A stretch of DNA of 64,000 bases, taken from contig CAUYUJ010014752.1 of NCBI GenBank assembly GCA_963575745.1, forward strand, positions 237,012 through 301,011, written 5' to 3'. Under the pieces are notes generated by a model. It worked only from the letters and a program-made list of their open reading frames with translations, searched no databases and had not been told where the DNA came from. Each line of letters starts with the position of its first letter. The stretch's first letter is position 1. A program made the translations under genes and the position numbers. Of this stretch, positions 9,990-20,795 are shown piece by piece. Source of the stretch: Prorocentrum cordatum (lineage: Eukaryota; Sar; Dinophyceae; Prorocentrales; Prorocentraceae).

Positions 9990-11112
9990 ATGGCCCATGC
10001 CGCTGCACAGGACGATGTCTTTGCCTCGCCCCCAGGTCGGCAGCACACTCGTCAGGCCAGCACTCCAGTGGGAGGTGATTGTGGAGCACTGCGCCGACGC
10101 TTGAGGAGCGCACTTCACGAGATGGATGGCGTCGACGATAGCCTGGAGGAGTACAATATCGGAGCCCAGGGCACGGCAGACGGCGAGGGGGTCGGGAAGG
10201 AGATAAACCATTTCGGGCAGCCCGATTTCGCCGCAGCAGCGCCGTCCAGTGTCGTCGCGGAGCCAGTGACGACGGGTGGGATTGCGGAGGGACTCCGGGA
10301 AGCTGGACGTCAATGTCACATCCTTCACCGAGACCTTGACCAGCCGGCTTGAGGGCATCGAGGCCAGCGTCATCGATACCGACACGTGCATTGACAATAT
10401 GGAGGAGATGTTGAAGGCAATGCCCATGACCAACGAGGAGATTGGGAAGCTCATCGACGATCGCATTCAGATTGCTTTGACGGGCAATGCCCCCCTCCAT
10501 GCTCCTGCGCCCTCTCCCGATCAGGCGTCCGACAAGTGCTTCGTCACGATGGTGGTCGGGAACTTTGACGGCGTTGGCAATTTGTCGATTGCCACCGAGT
10601 GGATAGAGGAGAAATTGAAGATTCTTTCAGCCCCGCCACCCATCAACATCTCTTCCAAGGAGCCCTTCACAGGAATCGCTGTCGTGGAGTTTCTCAACAC
10701 GAGTGCGCGGGACAAGGCTGTGGAGCTCTTCCGCAGCGAGGGCTACACCACAGGGGACAATAAGGTGTGGGCCTCCCAGGACCGTTCAGCACCAGACCGT
10801 GCTGTCAGGAGCTACTGCTTCGGGTTCAAGCGCTTCCTCAAGGACGAGTGGAAGATCGGCTACACCATCTCCGTCAGCGAGGTCGCCCCGTACGGGGTGA
10901 CAGTGGGGGGCGAGCCCGCCTTGACAGCGAATGTCGTCGACCACAGTGTAGACGATCAGTGGCAAAGCGAGTGGTCTACGTGGGCGGAGTTTCATAACCA
11001 GCCGAAGTTGACAGGGCTTGAAAAGAAGTCGGCTGATCTCCTGGCTCGCGGTGCCCAGGGCCGCAAAGGGGGTGCAAAAGGAGGGGCCAAGGGGGGCGGA
11101 CCCCAACCTTGA
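9990..11112 (+). pseudogene. L1 ORF1 (nucleic-acid-binding protein), one frameshift
   Basis: The probable start is ATG 9990 (MAHAAAQDDVFASPP), 80 bp after the leader relic. The first frame runs to about 10330, then the reading must move to the 278-codon frame 10276-11112, so there is one frameshift near 10290-10330. Residues about 1-65 of the second frame are acidic and heptad-like (TETLTSRLEGIEASV...), compatible with a coiled coil. Residues about 90-165 (CFVTMVVGNFDGVG ... GIAVVEFLNTSARDKAVELF) have the beta-alpha-beta look of an RRM-like fold. The tail is Gly/Lys-rich (KGGAKGGAKGGG), suited to RNA binding. LINE ORF1 proteins coat element RNA. The second frame alone is intact. Confidence 0.7.
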
Positions 11113-11180
11113 CAAATACATGTCCCCAGAGATGTTTCACCCGCGGTTATATTGCAATTAGGAGTGATCGTTGAAGGAAT

Positions 11181-12070
11181 TTGGGGCGCATGCCAGGTTC
11201 GACCAGAGTTCGGCAAGGCAGCGCCGGCGCTGGACGAGGAGGGGCCGATTTTCGAGTCGGGCGATTGCATCGTTGTGGAGTGGATGTCGTTCTCAGTGCG
11301 TGGAACGTCGAGGGCATGACGGAAGCGGAGGAGGAGGAACTACATATTCACATGGAGAACCTGGGCATCGACGCGGTTGCCATCCAGGAGACTCGCAAAC
11401 ACGAGTCTGTATATTACACGACCGAGCGTGGGTTCCTGATCATATTGTTTGGGACCCCGGGCACCGAGGAGACGGCAGGAGTTGGCTTCATCATGGCGCC
11501 GCGAATTCGCAGGAGCGTGATCGGTTTCAAGATGGTGGGTGGGATAATTTCGCATTTGAAGCTGCGTGTGAAGGGAGGGAAGGTGCCAGCTTTCAGTGTT
11601 TATGCCCCTCACAACAAGAAGCCTAGCGAAGACAGGCGAGAGTTTTACAACCAGTTGGGCAATGGCATTGGCGGCGCGTCAAGACATGGACATGCTCTGG
11701 TGTTGGGAGATTTCAACGCCAGGCTGCGCAAACGATTCGGGGGAGAGGAGCGGATTCTAGGCGACCGCATCTTCGGCGACCCGCACGCCCAGCACAACCC
11801 AATGTTGAATCGCAGCCTGCTGATGGTGATGTGCATGAGAGAGGGGCTGGCGGTCGCCAGCGCATTCTTTGACCATCCCGCTGAGAACCTGGTCGCATGC
11901 TAAAGCGTGGGGCCTCAACCCAGAGTCCCGTGTGTGCCGCAACATGTCGGCCACATCGATTTCTTGTTGTGCGACGCAGAGGGCATGGCAACGGTGGCAG
12001 ACGTGTTGAGCGGGCGAGACATCGCACTTGCTTCGCACCATTTTCTTCTACAGTGCCGCATGCGCATAGA
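11181..12070 (+). pseudogene. L1 ORF2, APE-type endonuclease domain
   Basis: Endonuclease/exonuclease/phosphatase fold. In the frame from 11181: SAWNVEG (residues 39-45), catalytic Glu in AIQETR (E70), SVYAPH (139-144) and LGDFNAR (175-181). A TAA at 11901-11903 interrupts the frame, but the same frame continues with GHIDFLLCD and ASHHFLLQC, the counterparts of the 'DY' and SDH motifs (the Asp of SDH is His). The domain nicks target DNA to prime reverse transcription in LINEs. The nonsense codon and the altered SDH argue for inactivity. Confidence 0.85.
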
Positions 12071-12489
12071 AATTCCGAAAGCGGGCCGCGGGGGGGGCTC
12101 GAAACCCGACTTGTCGGCCTTGGGGGGCGCGGATGGCCAGCGGTTGTTCGCCGATGCTTTCGTGGGCCAGATGCCCCCGTCGTGTCGGCGCCAGTCTTTG
12201 GACAGCCGAAACGCTACCATGATCGACGCTGTCGCTGCTGCCGGAAAGCGTCTCCCTCGCGAGGCGGAGCGAAGAAGGCAGCCGCGGGTCAGGAATGCCG
12301 CCGCGGCGCTCATCGCCAGACGGAACGACGCAAGACGACAGGGCGACTCGGTGTTGGAGAAGAGGCCCAGCGGATATTTTAAGGCACCGATCGAGATGGG
12401 TAAGGCATTCTGGCTCGATGGGCTGCTCGGGAACTGGGGGGCGGCGACTGGGGCCAGGCGCGCAAGCTCCAAAAGCCTCGCGGCGCGAC

Positions 12490-13460
12490 GCAGGGGCGAT
12501 TGCGGGACATGCGCGGCCGTGACGTCGATGGCGACGAGCGGGCCCAAGCGCTGGCCGAGTACTTCGCCGCTGTGCAATGGGCCGTGCGGCTGGTCTCTGC
12601 CGCGGGCGACCCGGATCCGCTGGGGCTTCCTTTGGCGGCGCAGGCAGGCTCGATCCCACGGGGGGAAGTGATTGCAGCCGCGCGCGAACTGAAACGGAGG
12701 CGGGCGCCTGGCAAGGGCGACGCCCCCGCCGAATTTTGGGGCCCGATCTGCAGCGCGAGCACGCCGGCTTGCAAGTGGGCCTTTCCTTTCAGCAGTCGGT
12801 GTTTGCCCAGAGTTCGGCGCGAGTCGATTGTTGCGGCCATCTTCAAAAAGACGATGCCACCGAGTGCGGGAACTACAGGCCGATCTCCCTCTTGCCAATC
12901 GGGCACAAGCTCTACGCCGCGGTTCTCTCGCTTGAAGGACGCTGGCGCCGAGGGCCGGATCTGGCGCGCCCAGTTCGGTTCCCGGTCGGGGGCCAGAGCG
13001 GCCGACGCCTTGTTCGCCGCCAGGCGCCTCATCGAAGACGCAGTGCACACATCGTCGGGGGAACTACTCCTTCTTGCCCTTGACTGGGCCAAGGCGTTTG
13101 ACAGCTTGTCGCCAGATGCCTCCTGCAAGCTCTGGTCCGTTTCGGCGTTCCTGAACACTTCGCCGCCGCAGTGAAGGGGATCTACAGCAACGGGGCCTTC
13201 CGAGTCCGGGGCGCTGGGTCGGACTCCGAGCCGTGGCCGCAGGCGTTCGGCGCGTCGCAGGGCTGCCCAGTATCACCCTTCTTGTTTTCAACCGTGATGT
13301 CCGTCCTCATGCGCGACGCTAAGCGGACATTTGCTAGCGGCGGCTTTTGCGCAATCCAGATCGTTCCCAGTGTCTGAGCAGATTTACGCCGACGTCGCCC
13401 TCAGAGTAATTATGGGTTTGGGTTCACTTGGGGCAAGCTCGAGGTGCTTCTGCTGGGTGC
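12490..13460 (+). pseudogene. L1 ORF2, reverse transcriptase domain
   Basis: Pieces in different frames: a linker ending RDMRGRDVDGDERAQALAEYF (about 12505-12570); KRRRAPGKGDAPAEFW (12690-12740, the 'PGPDG' region); ECGNYRPISLLPIGHKL (12861-12912, RT motif 2); ALDWAKAFDSLSPD (about 13076-13115, motif A with catalytic Asp); FGASQGCPVSPFLFS (about 13246-13291, motif B); IYADVA (about 13383-13400, motif C, normally YADD). At least three frameshifts. Asp to Val in the catalytic pair indicates a dead polymerase. Confidence 0.85.
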
Positions 13461-13499
13461 GACGCGCGCTTGGCGCGACCAGACGGAGCAGCAATCCCA

Positions 13500-14126
13500 C
13501 AGAGGGGCAGCATGGTCTACCTGGGTACGTTGCTGAACGCCGACGGCGGCACCGGCGCTGAACTGAGTAGAAGGATCGGGATTGCAAACAAGCAGTTCCA
13601 TTCATTGTGCAAGATTTGGCAGCATGCGAACATCGCACTGACCAAAAAGGTGCGGGTCTTCTAGCCGCGCAGGTCTGATGTGGTGCTTGCGCGCCTCGTA
13701 GCTCAATGAGGCAGAAATCCGCAAGTTAGATGCTTCCCAAGCGCGCTGCCTACGGAAAGTGGCCGGCATTCCGCACTCGTTCATTCGCCGTGTGTCGAAC
13801 GACGCTGTTCTAGCCCATTGCGGTTGTCAGACATTAGGCACCCACTAGCATGCCAGCAGCTCGTGCTTTTGGGGGAGGCGGCCCGGTTGCCGGGCGACAG
13901 CGCTGTCCGACGCTGCGCTTTCGCCCCCGGGACATATTGTTTATCCTGTCTGGGAGGTCGCCGGAATGCGGCCGGCGGCCGGCCGCAGAGCGCGTGGGAG
14001 CGGAATGCATTTGCCATGGCGTGCCAAGCGGCTGACCACGAGGACAGATTGCTTCAGTTATGGCGAGGGAGCGCCCATACGTGGCGACGTGCAGCTCGCA
14101 ACTTCGGTGCGCAGGGTGCAGTCTGA
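13500..14126 (+). pseudogene. L1 ORF2 C-terminal region
   Basis: MVYLGTLLNADGGTGAELSRR (13512 on) and IGIANKQFHSLCKIWQHANI match the 'YLG..+..DG....E+..RI..A...F..L..+W' thumb segment of LINE polymerases. Further on, EIRKLDASQARCLRKVAGIP resembles the LINE segment in which the assembled chain meets its core of R-x2-L-R-x-I-x-G. After a further frame change, HPLACQQLVLLGEAARLP and ERNAFAMACQAADHEDRLLQ lead to a stop at 14124-14126. Confidence 0.7.
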
Positions 14127-14230
14127 ATATTTGTCCCCCCCTCTCTCTGTCTGTATACTACTGCCGACGCACCTCTGAAGTGCATGGCGCGCTCTCTCCG
14201 CTGCCCCCTCCCTCATCACCCGTTTCAGCA

Positions 14231-15270
14231 CGCCCTTTCTACGTTTCGTGGCCCCACCCACCGGGAGCTCCGCCGAAGGCCCCAGGACCACCGCCCGCAT
14301 GCGTCACGCACACCCATTTCGGCACACCCATCACACGTTTCGTGGCCCCACTAGGAACTGCGCCGACGGCCCCAGGGTCACCGACCGCAAACGTCACGCA
14401 CACCCATGTCGGCACACCCCTCACACATGTCGAGGCCTCACAGGGATCACCACCGAAGGACGCAGTGCCACCGCCCGCATGCGTCACGCACACCCATGTC
14501 GGCACACCCCTCACACGCCTCGTGACCCCACATGGATCTCCACCGACGGCCCCAGGGGCACCGCCCGCATGCGTCACGCACACCCATGTCGGCACACCCC
14601 TCACACGCTTCGTGGCTTCGCAGGGAGCTCCACCGCAGGCCCCAGGGCCACCGCCCGCATGCGTCACGCACACCCAGGTCGGCACTCCCCTCACACGTTT
14701 CGCGGCCTCACAGGGAACTCCATTGAAGGCCCCAGTGCCACCGCCCGCATGCGTCACGCACACCCATGTCGGCACACTCCTCACACGCTTCGTGGCGTCA
14801 TAGGAATCTCCACCGAAGGCCCCACTGCCACCGTCCACATGTGTCACCCACACCCAGTTCGGCACGCACCTTACACGCTTCGTGGCCCCATTGGGAGCTC
14901 CAGCGAAGGCGCCAGTGCCACCGCCCGCATGCGTCCCCCAAACTCATTATGGCACTCCCACGCGTTTCGTGGGAGCTCCACCGAAGGCGCCAGTGGCTGC
15001 GTTCGCATGCGCCCACCGCGCCCATTTTGGCACACCCTTCGCACGTTTCGCGGCCCCACATGGAGCTCCACCAACGGCCCCAGTGGCTGCGTTCGCATTC
15101 GCCCACCGCACTTTTTTCGGCAAACCTCTCACGCGTATCGTGGCTTCATAGGGAATTCCACCGACGGCCCCAGTGGCTGCTTTCGCATGCGCCCGCCGGA
15201 CAAATTCTGGTACACCCCTCGCACGCTTCGCGGCCCTATAGGAGAGGCCCTCCGAAAGAGGTGCGTCCAA
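14231..15270. repeat. 90-bp minisatellite, about 11 units (block 1)
   Basis: The landmark CCGCCCGCATGCGTCACGCA occurs at 14471, 14561, 14651 and 14741, giving a 90-bp period. Each unit also holds CTCACACGTTTCGTGGCCCC and CCACCGAAGGCCCCA. Because 90 is divisible by three, frames stay open on both strands (plus 14060-14803 and 14248-15321, minus 14239-14865), giving 30-residue peptide repeats. No signal sequence or family is recognisable, so coding is unproven. Confidence 0.9.
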
Positions 15271-15295
15271 CGGCGGTATTCACAACTGCATATGG

Positions 15296-15530
15296 TCAGA
15301 ACCCCGAATCATCAGGGGTAACTCGGGTCAGGGCTAACTCGGGTTCGTTTTTCGGGATTCCGAACCCGAGTTACCCCGGACCCGAGTTACCTCGGATAAT
15401 TCGGGCGTCCAGAGCCCCGACTCATCAGGGGTAATTCGGGTCAGGGCTAATTCGGGTTCGTTTTTCGGGAATCCGAACCCGAGTTACCCCGGACCCGAGT
15501 TACCCCGGATCACTCGGGCGCCCAATATGG
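15296..15530. mobile_element. 235-bp insertion made of two 113-bp repeats, with 6-bp target-site duplication
   Basis: ATATGG occurs at 15290-15295 and again at 15525-15530. The related locus at 17661 (ATATGC then TTGGGTCCTTCGCCAGGCTA) lacks the intervening DNA and so acts as an empty site. The insert holds two 113-bp copies (ATCAGGGG at 15311 and 15424). Each is rich in inverted pairs (AACTCGGGTTCG ... CGAACCCGAGTT) and could fold into a hairpin with loop TTTTTCGGGATTC. Confidence 0.75.
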
Positions 15531-15619
15531 TTGGGTCCTTCGCCAGGTTAATGTTTGTTTCGCCCCTGCGCCGCCCCCGTCCCTCTGGTCGCCTCCGAGT
15601 CTGGCGCTCCTGCGGTTTT

Positions 15620-15790
15620 TGCTTGTTTTTCAGGAGGGGAAAAAACACGCAGACGCAATTAATCGTCGATTCCCCAGAAAATATGGGAAAATATGGGAAG
15701 TGGGGGGGAAGACAGAAACCCAGAAAATATGGGAAAGTATGGGGAATCTTTTCATTTGTGTGTATTTATTTGTGTGTCCCAGTTCCCCTT
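15620..15790 (+). repeat. Dispersed repeat, copy 1 (partner at 42858-43022)
   Basis: Shares CAGGAGGG-AAA, ACACGCAGACGCAAT, GGGGGGGAAGAC, ATATGGGAAAGTATGGGGAA and TTTGTGTGTAT with the second copy. No coding frame is conserved between copies. Confidence 0.8.
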
Positions 15791-16552
15791 CAGTTTGCTC
15801 CTCCTGCACGCGCGCCACCCGATCGCACGAGGACCTCTGGACCTCCCTGCACGCGCCTCTGCTCCCTATGGGGGGACATGCCCACCGTTCGGTGCTTGTG
15901 GGTCTGCCTGGTCCGCGCTCCATTCCTTCCCCCATTTCCCGTCTCGTCCCACCTTCTCTCCCCGTGCACCCGGCGCCGCTTAGAGTAGCGCGATTATCCG
16001 CATGACATTTGACCGCTGGCGCTGCGTGGGCTTCGCATCGCTGACGACAAAGATGAACATGCGCGGCTCCGCGTCCCCCCGCTGTTTTCCCCGCCTTGGC
16101 GGCAGCTGGTAGGGACGTCCCCCAGACACGTCTCTGTGCGACGCTTTTGCGGCAAACGCCCGCGCACAGCAGTACGGTAGGTAGTTGCTGGCTGCGGCGT
16201 GCCCGCTGTCACCGTTCGGTACCCTCTTTGACAGGCGCCACAATTCGATCCGCTGTCTGCCTCTGACCTTGAGTCTCAACATTCAGATCGCATGCGCGTT
16301 TTACTTGGAGAAGGATACGGATAAGCGTGGTTCCCGGCGGTCGACTGGAAGACAAGAATTCGTTGCTTACTTGTGCATGTTGAAACAAGCTCAGGTGTGG
16401 GATGCTTTCGGCCTCTCGTCTGCGAACGTATGACAACAAGGCAGCTCCGATTCGAGCGGTCCCTGTCCAGGGATATGGGGGTGCGGTGGCATTCGTGACC
16501 TTCCCTTGGACGCTTAATAAACGAGAGATCGGGGGCAAACGTGGCTTGGCCA
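15791..16552. other. No gene seen
   Basis: Unique-looking sequence; no family motif, RNA gene or clear repeat recognised. Confidence 0.45.
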
Positions 16553-16660
16553 GAAGTGGGGCGTAGTCCTGCTTGTCCGTGCGCATGTTTTTCCCGACCA
16601 TCCTGTGGTGTTGGGTCCTCGTTTTGAAAGACAGGGCCTCGCGTCTCTCCTTCATCCTCT
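16553..16660 (+). repeat. Dispersed repeat (copy 2 of the sequence at 9793)
   Basis: TTTTTCCCGACCATCCTGTG and GTCCTCGTTTTGAAAG match the sequence preceding the L1 leader relic. No leader relic or ORF1 follows here; a CAT array does. Confidence 0.6.
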
Positions 16661-16674
16661 CTTCCTCCCCCTCC

Positions 16675-16800
16675 TCCCTCCTCCCGTCATCATTATCATC
16701 ATCGTCATCGCCATCGTCATCGTCATCGTCATTATCATCATCCTCATCACCATCATCATCTTCCTTATTATCGCCACCATCATCGCCATCAGCATCGGCA
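16675..16800. repeat. CTC/CAT trinucleotide array
   Basis: Short CTC-rich stretch followed by CATCAT/CGTCAT units. It runs directly into the second 90-bp repeat block. Confidence 0.85.
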
Positions 16801-17045
16801 CACACCTCACACGCTTCGTGGCCTCATAAGGGGGCTCCATCTAAAGTCCCATTGGCGCAGTCGGCGCCGCCCCATTTCGGCAAACCCCTCACACGTTTCG
16901 TGGCCCCTACAGGGATCTCCACCGAAGGCCCCAATGGCGCAGTCCGCATGGCGGCGCCGCCCCATTTTGGCGCACCCCTCACGCGCTTCGTGGCACCGTG
17001 GGGAGCTCCAGCGAGGGCCCCGGTGGCAGCGCCCGCATGGCGCCC
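16797..17045. repeat. 90-bp minisatellite (block 2a)
   Basis: About three units with CTCACACGCTTCGTGGC, CCACCGAAGGCCCCA and GCGCAGTC..GGCGCCGCCCCA variants of the 14.2-15.3-kb repeat. Confidence 0.8.
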
Positions 17046-17177
17046 CCCTCTCCGACTTTGCCCTCGCCCCCCGCGCCCGCCTGCCTCGCCCTCCCCTCTC
17101 CTCTGGTCGAGAACCGCCAGCTGTGGCCCTGGCCAGGGCCCGCCCCCCCGTCCGCCGCCACTGCCACAGGCAGGAGA

Positions 17178-17492
17178 GGCGGGAGGAGGGAGGAGGGGGA
17201 GGAGGAGGAGGAGGAGGAGGAGGAGGAGGAGGAGGAGGAGGAGGAGGAGGAGGGAGGAGGAGGAGGAGGAGGAGGAGGAGAGGAGGAGGAGGAGGAGAGG
17301 AGGAGGAGGAGGAGAAGAATGAGGAGGAGGAGGAGGAGGAGGAGGAGGAGGAGGGGGAGGAGGAGGAGGAGGAGCAGGAGGAGGAGGAGTTGGAGGAGGA
17401 GGAGGAGTTGGAGGAGGAGAATGAGGAGGAGGAGGAGGAGGAGGAGGAGGAGGAGGAGGAGGAGGAGGAGGAGGAGGAGGAGAAGAACCTCC
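17178..17492. repeat. 315-bp GGA trinucleotide array
   Basis: GGA units with occasional A, T and C interruptions, inserted within the 90-bp repeat block. It produces poly-Glu, poly-Arg, poly-Gly, poly-Pro, poly-Ser and poly-Leu shadow frames. Confidence 0.95.
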
Positions 17493-17499
17493 CCATCCT

Positions 17500-17720
17500 C
17501 CATTTCGGCACATCCCTCACGTTCTGTGGCCCCCCATAAAAGGGGGGCTCTACACCAGGGCGGCTCCGCCCCATTTCTTCGGCACACTCTTCACGCGCTC
17601 CGTGGCCCCACGAGGCGATCCACCGAAGGCGCTACTGACAAGGGCGGTACTCACAGCTGCATATGCTTGGGTCCTTCGCCAGGCTAATCGTTGTTGGTTC
17701 TAGCCCCTCGTCGCCGCTAC
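17500..17720. repeat. 90-bp minisatellite (block 2b) and its 3' flank
   Basis: One to two units (GGCACATCCCTCACGTTCTG, GGCACACTCTTCACGCGCTC), then the same flank as block 1: GCGGTACTCACAGCTGCATA, GGGTCCTTCGCCAGGCTAAT. The shared flank shows that both blocks belong to one larger dispersed repeat. The flank is uninterrupted here. Confidence 0.8.
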
Positions 17721-18509
17721 CAGGTACGGCTCCACCGGTGTGTCATGATGGTATTCGCGACAGGTCGGTGGCCGAGTCTGAGCGGAATTTGACCGGGGAA
17801 AAGGGATATGTCATAAGTTGGATTCGATTGGCCAAGAGTGGTGAATTCTTGATGCTTTGCGTATCCCCACCACCTTGTCTTCGACGTCACCTCGGCTGCG
17901 TAGCCCACCTGGCTTGCATACACCGTTGGTACGGACCTGGACTTGGCGCCCCGCTGGCGACTCGTTCATCGTTCACCTCGCCTTTGCGACCACCAGGCGT
18001 GTGAGGGGTGTGGGCATCAGCTCGCTTACGTCCTCGCGTTCGCTGTGTGGTTCACGCCGCAGGGCGTACATTGAATTCTCTGGCATTTTGTCAGGACTGC
18101 ACGTTGCCCGAGCTTCCCTGGGTGCCTTCAGCCAGTCAGCCCTCACCGTGCAGCTCAGCAGTTGCCTTGTGAGCTGGCCCGGCCGGCCTGCTTCGCGCCT
18201 TGCAGCTACTTAGGACTGTTTCCGCGCCCCGGACAGCTTCTGTCTCCGCCTGCGCCTTCGCTTGCGGACGCGACCGAACAAGTATCCCCACAGCCCTTGG
18301 TCTCCGCTGGATCTTATTGACGGCGCGCGGCTCCTCCGCTTGCGCTCGCGGAGAAATCCACAACACCCCATCCAGAAACTATGTCCATGTGAGTCTCTTT
18401 AATCAGGGAAGTGCAGGGATCAGGCTGGGCAGCCGTCAGACCGAAGCTAGGGATCAGGCTGGGCAGACCCAGGAATCAACCATGAATGCCTTCTCGGATC
18501 TGTCGATGT
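17721..18509. other. No gene seen
   Basis: No recognisable protein or RNA. A short direct repeat, GGGATCAGGCTGGGCAG, occurs at about 18416 and 18451. Confidence 0.45.
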
Positions 18510-19062
18510 GGTAGCCTTTTGGCACCTCTGTTTGGCCATCATGGGGCCCTCTTGGGGCCATCTAGGGGACCTTTGGGGCTCTCTTTGATGTCCTCTTGGG
18601 AGCCCTCCTGGAGGCAATCGATGTACAGGGGGGGGGGGGCATTGCTGACGCCCTCCTCTACCCCGTCGGAGCCCCCACAAACACCTCTTGAGGCCGTCTT
18701 GGGCCGCTCTTGGGCGCTCTTTGGGCATCTTGGAGCTCTCTTGGGCCCCTCTTGGGGCTCTATTGGGCCACCTTGGAACCGTCCTGAGGCTTCAGCAGCC
18801 CATGGTAAACGAAAATGCGAGAATGTCATCAGCATATATTTTCCGAAGACTCTTGACGGATTTTGGCCTCTCGAGGGGCGTTCTCGTGATACTTCGTGGC
18901 CACTTGGAGCCGTTCTTGTGGGGCGTCTTGGGGCCTCGTTGAGGCATGTTGGAGGCTATCTTCAGCCACCTTAGGCTATCTTGTGCCATGTTGGAGAATA
19001 GGTTATCTGAGGCCTTTTTGGAGCCATCTTTGGCTATCTTGGACCCGCTTTTCGCTTGTTGG
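18510..19062. repeat. Degenerate minisatellite of the TCTTGGGGCC type
   Basis: Loose repetition of units such as GGCCCTCTTGGGGCCATCT and CACCTTGGAACCGTC every 18-30 bp, too diverged for an exact period. Similar runs recur at 19590-19920 and 20850-21100, and on the opposite strand near 57180-57300. Confidence 0.6.
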
Positions 19063-19590
19063 TGGAGGGGTCCAGACCCTTGGGAGGGGACCGAAGGGGA
19101 AAAAGGAGTTTGGACAAATGAACTCGCTCAGCCACCTACGCCCAGGTGGCTTGTGGGACGACCGCGGGCAGGGTGAAGGTGGACCCGAGGAAACCTCTGG
19201 ATTCTCCCACCCCCTCGCTCCTGCCCCGCTCCTTTCCCAACAGAGGCTATGCTCAGGCTCGGTGTCGAGATCGTGACCTGCAAGCACTCGCGGAAGTGTA
19301 TCTGGTGGCCTGACCATTGGATGGGGGGGGGGGGGGCGGGAGGGGGGACGAGGAGGGATGGTATCGTTGCCATGGAATGGTGCCGCGGTGTCAGAGACAG
19401 CAGCGAAGAGCTCTGGCGCGACCTGCCCCGCAGCAGTGCGCCACGGGATCGCCTGCGCCGCTCTCACGACGAATTTGCCGCCGCTGGCGGCTGTCCCCGA
19501 ACCTGCCTGCCTGGATACCGCCCACCCTGTGCCCTAGGGACCACCAGTTGTTATCGTATGGCTTCAAGATGTTCGCCGAAGACCTTCCAG
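19063..19590. other. No gene seen
   Basis: Includes a poly-G run at 19321-19347. No recognisable coding or RNA feature. Confidence 0.45.
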
Positions 19591-19925
19591 GTGTATCCAG
19601 AGGTCTGCAATTGTTTTCCCAGGGTTATCCGTGAGCTTCTAGACGGCTCCTTTCAGTGGTATCCAGGAGTCTTCTGAGGGCTTCTGGGGAACCCCAAGGG
19701 TTGCAGGGGCTGCCCGAGGATCTCCATAGAGTTCATGGGCCCCACATGTGCCTCCAGAAACTCTCGACTGATTTTTGATGGCTTCAGTGACCTCTGCGAA
19801 TTTCCAAGAGCCTCCAGGGCCCTCCCAGTGGCTTCAGAGAGTTTCATGGGCTTCCCCAGTCGCTTCCAGTGGCCTCCCAGGGACCTTCTTGGAGGCGTCA
19901 GTCCGTTTGGACGTTTCCGCACCCT
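19591..19925. repeat. Degenerate GGCTTC/CCAG-rich minisatellite
   Basis: Imperfect units such as TCCAGTGGCCTCCCAGGGAC. Related in texture to 18510-19062. Confidence 0.5.
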
Positions 19926-19934
19926 GTGGTCTGG

Positions 19935-20370
19935 TGGTCTACCGGTAGACGAGTCTCTCTGCTGGACGAGCCCCGTCCCCAGGGTGATTCAAACGCCCTA
20001 TTGGTGTTAGGTACGCCCATTTGCTGTACGGCGTCCTACGCTAGGCGAGCCCCTTAGCTGGACGATCCCCCCCTCAAGCTTTTTTCAGGTGTCCTTTCTT
20101 GCTGGACGCGCCCCTCTGCTGCACGACGCCATATGCCAGGCGAGCTCCTCTGCTAAACGAGTCCCGTCCCCGAGCCGAATCATAAAGATAGTTGTTGTTA
20201 GGGGTGACCCTGTGCTTTACAACATCCCAGTTACTAGACGAGCCCGCCTACTAGACGAGACCCTCTTGAAGACGGGTCCCTCCCCAGACCGGCCCGAAAC
20301 TCCGTAGTATTATATAACCGCGCCCCTCTGCTGTACAACGCGCTCTGCTAGACGGCGCCCTCTGACAGAG
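19935..20370. repeat. Degenerate GCTAGACGAGCCCC repeat, roughly 200-bp higher-order unit
   Basis: Short units (CTGCTGGACGAGCCCCGTCC, TGCTAAACGAGTCCCGTCC, ACTAGACGAGCCC, CTAGACGGCGCCC) recur throughout. Two longer blocks, about 19955 and 20152, repeat the same order: CTCTGCT..ACGAG.CCCGTCCCC, then TTGTTAGG.G, then TACTAGGCGAGCCC-like. Confidence 0.6.
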
Positions 20371-20529
20371 GAGGCCCCACCTTTTTTTTTGTTTGTAAAA
20401 AAACAAAATGTGAAAATAACCATGTGTGTATGTCTGTATTTATGTGCTTGTGTGAACGGATTGCTGTACATTCGGATACACGCACACATACCGGTGCATC
20501 TTCATTAAACAAATATATGTATTGTTTTT

Positions 20530-20593
20530 TGTTGATGCATGTATGTATGTATGCATGCATGCATGCATGCGTGTATGTATGTATGCATGTGTA

Positions 20594-20664
<71 letters not shown>

Positions 20665-20795
20665 ATGTATGTATGTATGTATGTATGTATGTATGTATGC
20701 GTATGCAGGTACATGTGTATACACACATATATAGATGTAAATATGCATCGGCATGCATGCATGCACATGTATGGCTGTATGTGCATGCACGTCTA
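20530..20795. repeat. Tetranucleotide microsatellite (ATGT/GTCT/ATGC)
   Basis: Blocks of TATG, GCAT, about 20 GTCT units (20593-20672), then TATG again and a degenerate CATG tail. All three plus-strand frames read as Cys/Val/Met tetrapeptide repeats. Confidence 0.95.

Larger units (their letters stand above)
9888..14126 (+). mobile_element. Non-LTR retrotransposon L1 (ORF1 - endonuclease - reverse transcriptase), decayed
   Basis: Ordered modules on one strand: spliced-leader relic (9888), ORF1 (9990-11112), APE-type endonuclease (11181-12070), reverse transcriptase (12490-13460) and a C-terminal region (13500-14126). At least one in-frame stop and several frameshifts break ORF2, and the catalytic YADD is YADV, so the copy is dead. 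No poly(A) tail or target-site duplication could be fixed. Confidence 0.85.

Noticed and set aside
16807-17687. Poly-Ser/Pro/Leu and poly-Glu/Arg/Gly ORFs
   Set aside because: Products of the GGA array and its flanks.
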